A stretch of DNA of 64,000 nt from Siphonodentalium dalli (lineage: Eukaryota; Mollusca; Scaphopoda; Gadilida; Siphonodentaliidae). This document shows, piece by piece, positions 58,541-64,000 of the stretch. The number at the start of each line of letters is the position of its first letter. Positions within the stretch are counted from its first letter, which is position 1. A program made the position numbers and the translations under genes. A model generated the notes under the pieces. It saw only the letters and a program-made list of their open reading frames with translations. It was not told the DNA's origin and did not search any database. The DNA lies in NCBI GenBank assembly GCA_032622095.1, contig CP136061.1, forward strand, positions 186,692,369 through 186,756,368. Direction: 5' to 3'.

Positions 58541-59125
58541 TAGCCTTCCTACAATATCCTAAAACAATAAATCTTCTCAAATCATCGGCATAGTCAACAA
58601 AACTTTCACGAACTTGGACATCGACACTTTCTAATCGCTCTACATTAGCATGGTCAGACCTATCATCGAATACTGTAACTCTGCATGGAGCCCACATCAC
58701 AAATATCAAAGCATTGTATTAGAGAAATACAAAGAACAGCAACGAAACTAGTTCGTCAAATCAAAACTCTATGCTACCGAGACCGAATGATAAGACTCAA
58801 TCTGATGTCTTTAAAATATTGAATATTTAGAGGAGATCTAATCGAGGTATATAAACTGTTGAATGGTCATTACAATATCAATGCCTGTGGCCTATTACAA
58901 AGACATTCATCAGGAAGAACAAGGACATACAAAAAAGCTACAGATGCCCATTGTTAACAAGGCCATCAGTGAGGCCATAGGAAAATAATTCTTCACGCAG
59001 AAGGTGGTAAATAGCTGGAACTCTCTGCCAGACTTCGCTGTTGAGGCTCCAACACTCGATCAATTCAAAATATACATAGACTCATTCTTCTATTATATAA
59101 AATACGAGTTCGACAACATGTAAAT
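58540..59125 (+). pseudogene. Decayed non-LTR retrotransposon, RT C-terminal region
   Basis: Reading through several frameshifts and stops on the plus strand gives IIGIVNKTFTNLDIDTF, YISMVRPIIEYCNSAWSPHH, then LMSLKY..., GDLIEVYKLLNGHYNINAC, and near the end KVVNSWNSLPDFAVEAPTLD. The order (MVRPIIEY.AWSPH, YKLLNG, VVNSWNSLP) is that of CR1/Jockey-like RT C-termini. It lacks the catalytic core and is broken by in-frame stops (for example just after DIDTF) and a shift near 58735. It follows directly on a dispersed repeat segment shared with 39010-39590. Confidence 0.7.
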
Positions 59126-59224
59126 GTTCAAGTGACTCACAAGTAAATATCGAATGACGATACATATTTTTGCAAACAAGCATTGCAAATAATGTTATTA
59201 GGACGAAAAGTCGCAAGACTTGTT

Positions 59225-59262
59225 CCGTATGATGATGATGATGATGATGATTATGATATGAT
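59225..59262. repeat. (ATG)n/(GAT)n microsatellite
   Basis: TATGATGATGATGATGATG and on: about nine trinucleotide repeats, giving poly-Asp or poly-His in the frames across it. Confidence 0.85.
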
Positions 59263-59560
59263 TGATAGAACAAACCAAAATTATGATGATCGTGTCGTTA
59301 TTTGTTTAAAATACGTATCAATTGACATATTCGCACCCGTTCCCTCATTAAAATCAACATATATCGACAATTTTAGGGGGCCTCCGCGAATTCGGGGATT
59401 TCCGCAAATAGATGTCCGCGAATACCGACCTACTGCGAATTGTCACAACCGGAAAAACCCATATCTATTTATAAAATGCCCAGCGAACCACAGTATACAC
59501 ACGAGGGGCGTTAATGAGATAAAATCTTGGCCTATTTGGCCTATCAAGATAATATTATTA

Positions 59561-59563
<3 letters not shown>

Positions 59564-59631
<68 letters not shown>
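59564..59631. repeat. (AT)n microsatellite
   Basis: About 34 AT dinucleotides in a row. The ORFs crossing it on both strands (YIYIYI tracts) are artefacts. It leads straight into the block at 59632. Confidence 0.95.
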
Positions 59632-61900
59632 TAGCAGGGGGACCCGACTTTGTCCGGGCTGTTTCCCCTTTGCTTTTCGGCGAATTGCGCGATTTGCCCT
59701 TGAATTGTCCATTTTGAAGGTTAAGGTCAGGTGGGGGTCACGATTTGACCCGTCCAAAACACTGCCCGGACAAAAGTACCCGACAAAAGTACCCGTCGAA
59801 ATCCATCCGGTTTTACCCGATTTGACCTCGAATTGATCATTTTGAAGGTCAAGGTCAGGTCGGGGTCACGACTCGACCCGTCCAAAACACTCAGTGGACA
59901 AAAGTAACCCCACGTATCAAATTTCGTCGAAATCCCATCAAAATTCGCGATTTGACCTTGAATTGACCCGATTTTAAGGTCAAGGTCACATCGCACGGGC
60001 AAACGAATAGACTTACGACACTCCCCATACGAAAGTATCCACAGACACTAATTTTCATCGAAATCCCGTGATACTCGGGCGTTCGATCTTGAAATGACCC
60101 GATTTCAAGGTCAAGGTCACGTCGCACGGGCAAATTAACAGGCCCATGCCACTCCACGGCCGAAAGTACCCCACATACCAAGTTTCATCGAAATCGGCCG
60201 TTTTCGAGTCCATCGCGAACACACACACACACACACAGACAGACAAATTTCCCAAAATATATAATAGACTAGCCGATGAGCCCGACGTTGTCCGGGCTAT
60301 TCAAAAACCAAATTTCAAGTCGATAGCTCCACCCGTTTCCGAGATCTGGTCTGCGCATGCGCGAAGCTTGCGTCGCACTGGCTCGGCGACCCGATAAAAA
60401 TCGTATCCGGGGCAAGATACATTCACATAGCAAATTTCAAGTCGATAGCTCCACCCGTTTCCGAGATCTCGTCTGCGCATGCGCTGCACGGGCTCGCCAA
60501 TACGACAATGGCGACCGCCTGGTCAAACTACACACACGTACCAAGTTTCGTCCCGATCGGTCGAGAATCGTAGATTTGTATAAATGTCATACATACATAC
60601 AGACAGACATACAGACAGAATATATAAGACCAGAAGGTGACCCGACTTCGTCCGGGCTTTGACCTTGAATTGTCCATTTTGAAGGTCAAGTGGGGGTCAC
60701 GATTTGACCAGTCCAAAACACTGCCCGGACAAAAGTACCCGACAAACGTGCCCGTCGAAATCCATCCGTTTTTTCCCGATTTGACCTTGAATTGATGATT
60801 TTGAAGGTCAAGGTCAGGGTCACGATTTGACCCGTCCAAAACACTCAGTGGACAAAAGTAACCCTATAACATTTCGTCGAAATCCCATCAAAATTGGCGA
60901 TTTGACCTTTGAATTGACCCGATTTCAAGGTCAAGGTCACGTCGCACGGGCAAATGAATATTATTATGAGACACCCCATACGAAAGTACCCCCACATACC
61001 AAGTTTTATCGAAATCCCGTGATATTCGGGCGTTTGAACTTGAAATGACCCGATTTCAAGGTCAAGGTCACGTCGCACGGGCAAATTAATAGGCCCATGC
61101 CAGCACCCCGGCCGAAAATACCCCCACATACCAAGTTTCATCGAAATCGGCCGTTTTCGAGTTCATCGCGAACACACACGCCCTCACACCACACAGACAG
61201 ACACACAGATCTTCCAAAATATATAATAGACTAGCCGATGAGCCCGACATTGTCCGGGCTATTCAAAAACCAAATTTCAAGTCGATAGCTCCACCCGTTT
61301 CCGAGATCTGGTCTGCGCATGCGCGAAGCTGGCGTCGCACGGGCTCGGCTACCCGATAAAATTCGTATCCGGGGCAAGATACATTCACATACCAAATTTC
61401 AAGTCGATAGCTCCACCCGTTTCCGAGATCTGGTCTGCGCATGCGCGAAGCTGGCGTCGCACGGGCTCGGCGACCCGATAAAATTCGTATCCGGGGCAAG
61501 ATACATTCACATACCAAATTTCAAGTCCGTGCTATTCATCCGGGCTATTCAAAAACCAAATTTCAAGTCGATAGCTCTACCCGTTTCCGAGATCTGGTCT
61601 GCGCATGCGCGAAGCTGGCGTCGCACGGGCTCGGCTACCCGATAAAATTCGTATCCGGGGCAAGATACATTCACACACCAAATTTCAAGTCGATAGCTCC
61701 ACCCGTTTCCGAGATCTCGTCTGCGCATACGCGAAGTGGGTGCCGCACAGGCTCGCCAATATGACAACGTCCACCGCCTGGTCAAACTACACACACGTAC
61801 CAAGTTTCGTCCCGATCGGTCGAGAATCGTAGATTTGTATAAATGACAAACAAACATACATACAAACATACAAACAGAGGTCTTCAAAATATATATGAGA
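59632..61900 (+). repeat. Alternating A-B-A-B repeat block, head-to-tail
   Basis: Four units, each opening with a GC-rich hairpin motif (CCCGAC...GTCCGGGC) after CTAG or CCAG, and closing with CAGACAGACA and TATATAATAGACTAG-type sequence. A units (about 59632-60268 and 60625-61231) carry repeats of TTTGACCTTGAATTG, AAGGTCAAGGTCA and CGTCGCACGGGCAAAT. B units (about 60270-60624 and 61233-61890) carry AATTTCAAGTCGATAGCTCC, CCGTTTCCGAGATCTGG, TCTGCGCATGCGCGAAG and GTATCCGGGGCAAGATAC. The last B is longer, from internal duplication. All frames give repetitive ORFs of up to about 110 residues; none looks like a conserved protein. Confidence 0.8.
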
Positions 61901-63680
61901 TATATATATAAATTATAATATAAAATATATTGGTTTCATGAATTCACCACCTCGTTATAATATTTCAGTCTGAAATTCCAACAAGTTTCAAATATTTTCA
62001 TACCTGAAATATCCTCAACTTTTCAAATGTCTCAACTTTGGAAATTTAATAAGTTATATTGTAGTGTGGTAGTGGGAGAGTTGAACCCAGAACCCAGAAC
62101 CCAGAACTCATTCGACGCGGAAAAACACCAGGAACAACATATCCAAAATCCGCTCATGGGAAAATTCAGGATCCAAGATGGCGTCCAAAATGACTGTTGT
62201 AATTGGAAAATGTTGAATTTCTGCGGTAGGTGTTCCAACTGATGCCAAGTTCGTAAGCAATTGAAATATTCACAAACAATGCTTAGTCCTGACAATATAT
62301 GTAGAATGTCTGTCCCAAAATAGCCGCAAAGATGGACAAAATCGAATGAAATTTACAATGTGGAAAATTTAATAGCTAGTCCTATAAAAGTTAACAAACA
62401 TTTGCTTTATACGAGGAAGAATGATTGCAGAGTGTAAAAGAAATTTTTGATAAGAGATGTACAAATTCTCTCTAATGTATCTCACGAGAGATCAAGCGAA
62501 AGCAGTGTCTCGTACAACGGTTAATTATGGACTGCTGGATGCCAAGAAAAGGAAAAATTGTCAAGTTGAACTAAAATGATAATTTTCCTCAATTTACTCC
62601 AATTAGACCCACTAAAAAAACTGGATGGACCTCATAATCGCAGGTGCGCAGGTTCACACAGTTCTAAATATTTGTGCTAAGTTTAAAAAAATTTGACGGA
62701 ACAATGTAGGAATACAAACTCGGAGAATGTTGTGTCCATGAAAAGATGGAAAAGAGACGGACAGGCCAGACAAGCTGATTGCTACATATATTTACCCCCA
62801 TAACTTCATTACATGGGGGGGGGGGGGGGTATAAAAACTTGGGAGAGAATTAGCCATTTTGTGGGTAAATAATTGTGCTGAAGCAGCGGTGATAATTCAA
62901 TGTTTCTGCAGCAGTTTATTACACTTTGGTGCAATTGATTGTACTCGGGCACAACTGATTGCACTTGAGGGTGATTCAATTGTATTTCCCAAATGACAAT
63001 AATGAATCAACAAAAGCTGATAAGCAAAGGCAAATATAGAAAATAATAGATTGATTTATTATAAATAATGATACATAACTCAAAACCAATCATTTAATGG
63101 AACAACATTCTTCTGGAACAATTATCATATACTATTTCAACAAGTGTAGATTAAATAATCCTGACAGACTAAAAAAGTGTGAAATACTGTGGTGCAAATA
63201 TTGTGTATTTATGTTTCAACAATTTATAATGGGCAATTGCAATATTGCTGTATTGAACCTTGCCCTTTCTTCAACATGGACATCAGTGATTGTCAACCAT
63301 TAAAAAAATGCGGCAATGTCTTAATTTAGTCAAAATAATGATATAAGCAATGCATAATGTATTCTTTCAAATACAGACTTGAAGTTACATATTTAAAGAC
63401 AACATGCATAGTGAGAGGTAATATTGAGATTAAAATGAAATGAAACCATAATTGTTTTAATTTCACCAGTGTATTGAATTAATAATTGTCGTGTGATGTT
63501 ACAATATGGTTGACCATTTATCAATAACTAATCACAAATATATTTTAAGCCAGAAGGCATTCAACAGCGTCGATCTTTTATGTCACATCATTGCTATCAA
63601 CCACTATAACAAAAGCTTTAGAAGAACTAACACATCTGCAACCTTTTCAAATATGGCAAGCCGTTTTCACATTTTCGATT
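61901..63680. other. No gene seen besides repeat pieces
   Basis: A piece of the 58-kb dispersed repeat (61908-61955), a (GAACCCA)n tandem at 62083-62107, the delta copy, and short repeats of TTGATTGTACT/TGATTGCACTT words at 62920-62975. ORFs are at most 87 residues with no features. Confidence 0.4.
62590..62840 (+). repeat. Delta repeat, single-monomer copy
   Basis: CATAATCGCAGGTGCGCAGG, TTTGTGCTAAGTTTAAAAA, GACAAGCTGATTGC and a poly-G run at about 62815-62830 match the delta copy near 9 kb. Confidence 0.5.
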
Positions 63681-63968
63681 GATTTGGACTTAAGTCCAAT
63701 TATTTGGACTTAAGTCCAAATAATTGGACTTAAGTCCAAATAATTGGACTTAAGTCCAAATAGCGAATAGCGAATTGTACTTAAGTCCAAATACCACATA
63801 ATTGTGAGTTTGGCGAGGAATTGTACTTAAGTCCAAAATGAATTACACTTAAGTCCAAATACCGATATTTTCATCTATTTGGACTTAAGTCCAATTCCTC
63901 GCCGAATTAACAATTATGTGGTATTTGGACTTAAGTACAATTCATTTGGACTTAAGTCCAATTCATCT
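63681..63968. repeat. Array of TTGGACTTAAGTCCAA palindromes inside a larger inverted repeat
   Basis: About eleven copies of the 16-bp perfect palindrome TTGGACTTAAGTCCAA (some with TTGTACTTAAGTCC) spaced 5-40 bp apart. In addition, AATACCACATAATTGTGAG...GGCGAGGAATTG (63790-63822) is mirrored at 63893-63925. The array ends about 30 bp before the window edge. Confidence 0.88.
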
Positions 63969-64000
63969 GTATAAGAAACACCCCCATCAGATATTAAGCA

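Noticed and set aside
59183-59836. 217-residue plus-strand ORF, the longest in the window
   Set aside because: It runs through an ATG microsatellite and a 68-bp (AT)n tract and then into the A/B repeat block.

Overview
This window looks like nuclear DNA from a eukaryote, most likely a marine invertebrate and probably a bivalve mollusc. It is AT-rich, its exons are short and flanked by GT/AG splice sites, and it has no operons, ribosome binding sites or long uninterrupted ORFs. It is full of fragmented non-LTR retrotransposons and of interspersed repeats that end in an (ACGG)n-type microsatellite, then a hairpin, then a short A-run. That architecture is known to me from the bivalve 'pearl'/Helentron-like non-autonomous elements. 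The species cannot be named from the sequence.

Gene content is low. I can support one protein-coding gene, on the minus strand. Two exons are convincing: a coiled-coil exon (18104-18453) and a KCTD-type BTB/T1 exon (11627-11959). Their splice phases join in frame. An upstream exon (27429-27923) with an N-terminal Tyr/Asn/Gly/Arg-rich part and a Cys/His cluster has a compatible phase, and the three give a 388-residue model. A TATA-like box and a strong donor near 29730-29893 may be the 5' noncoding exon. A second possible 3' end lies at 6215-6400 (strong acceptor, phase-compatible short tail, AATAAA). The protein would be a coiled-coil plus BTB protein, a build that suggests an oligomeric adaptor (many KCTD proteins serve CUL3 ubiquitin ligases). 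That role is inference.

Layout. 1-5.4 kb: nested copies of a repeat family here called gamma, one holding a 1.5-kb CCTTGG/AAGCTT array. 5.4-9.5 kb: small hairpin elements and beta and delta repeats. 9.9-11.2 kb: a TTAA-type element (epsilon) interrupted by a 5'-truncated LINE. 11.6-29.9 kb: the BTB gene, whose introns hold an alpha satellite-cored element (11970-15085), a tRNA-like SINE, four TTAA-flanked elements, a gamma copy, and a 1.3-kb foldback with 10-bp target duplications. 30-35 kb: a gamma copy, a 1.44-kb element with long terminal inverted repeats, and a LINE remnant. 35.2-37.2 kb: a 36-bp minisatellite. 37.2-51 kb: hairpin elements, a hAT-like MITE, two more alpha elements and a LINE 3' end. 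51.8-52.3 kb: an array of GATATC palindromes. 55.6-56.2 kb: three tandem hairpins. 57-61.9 kb: tandem duplications, a decayed LINE, an (AT)n tract and an alternating four-unit repeat block. 63.7-64 kb: a palindrome array (ACTTAAGT core) that reaches almost to the window end.

The interest lies mainly in how the repeats are built and nested rather than in pathways. Greek letters are labels used only in this report. Copy and boundary calls come from reading by eye, so ends may be off by tens of bases unless a target duplication is cited.
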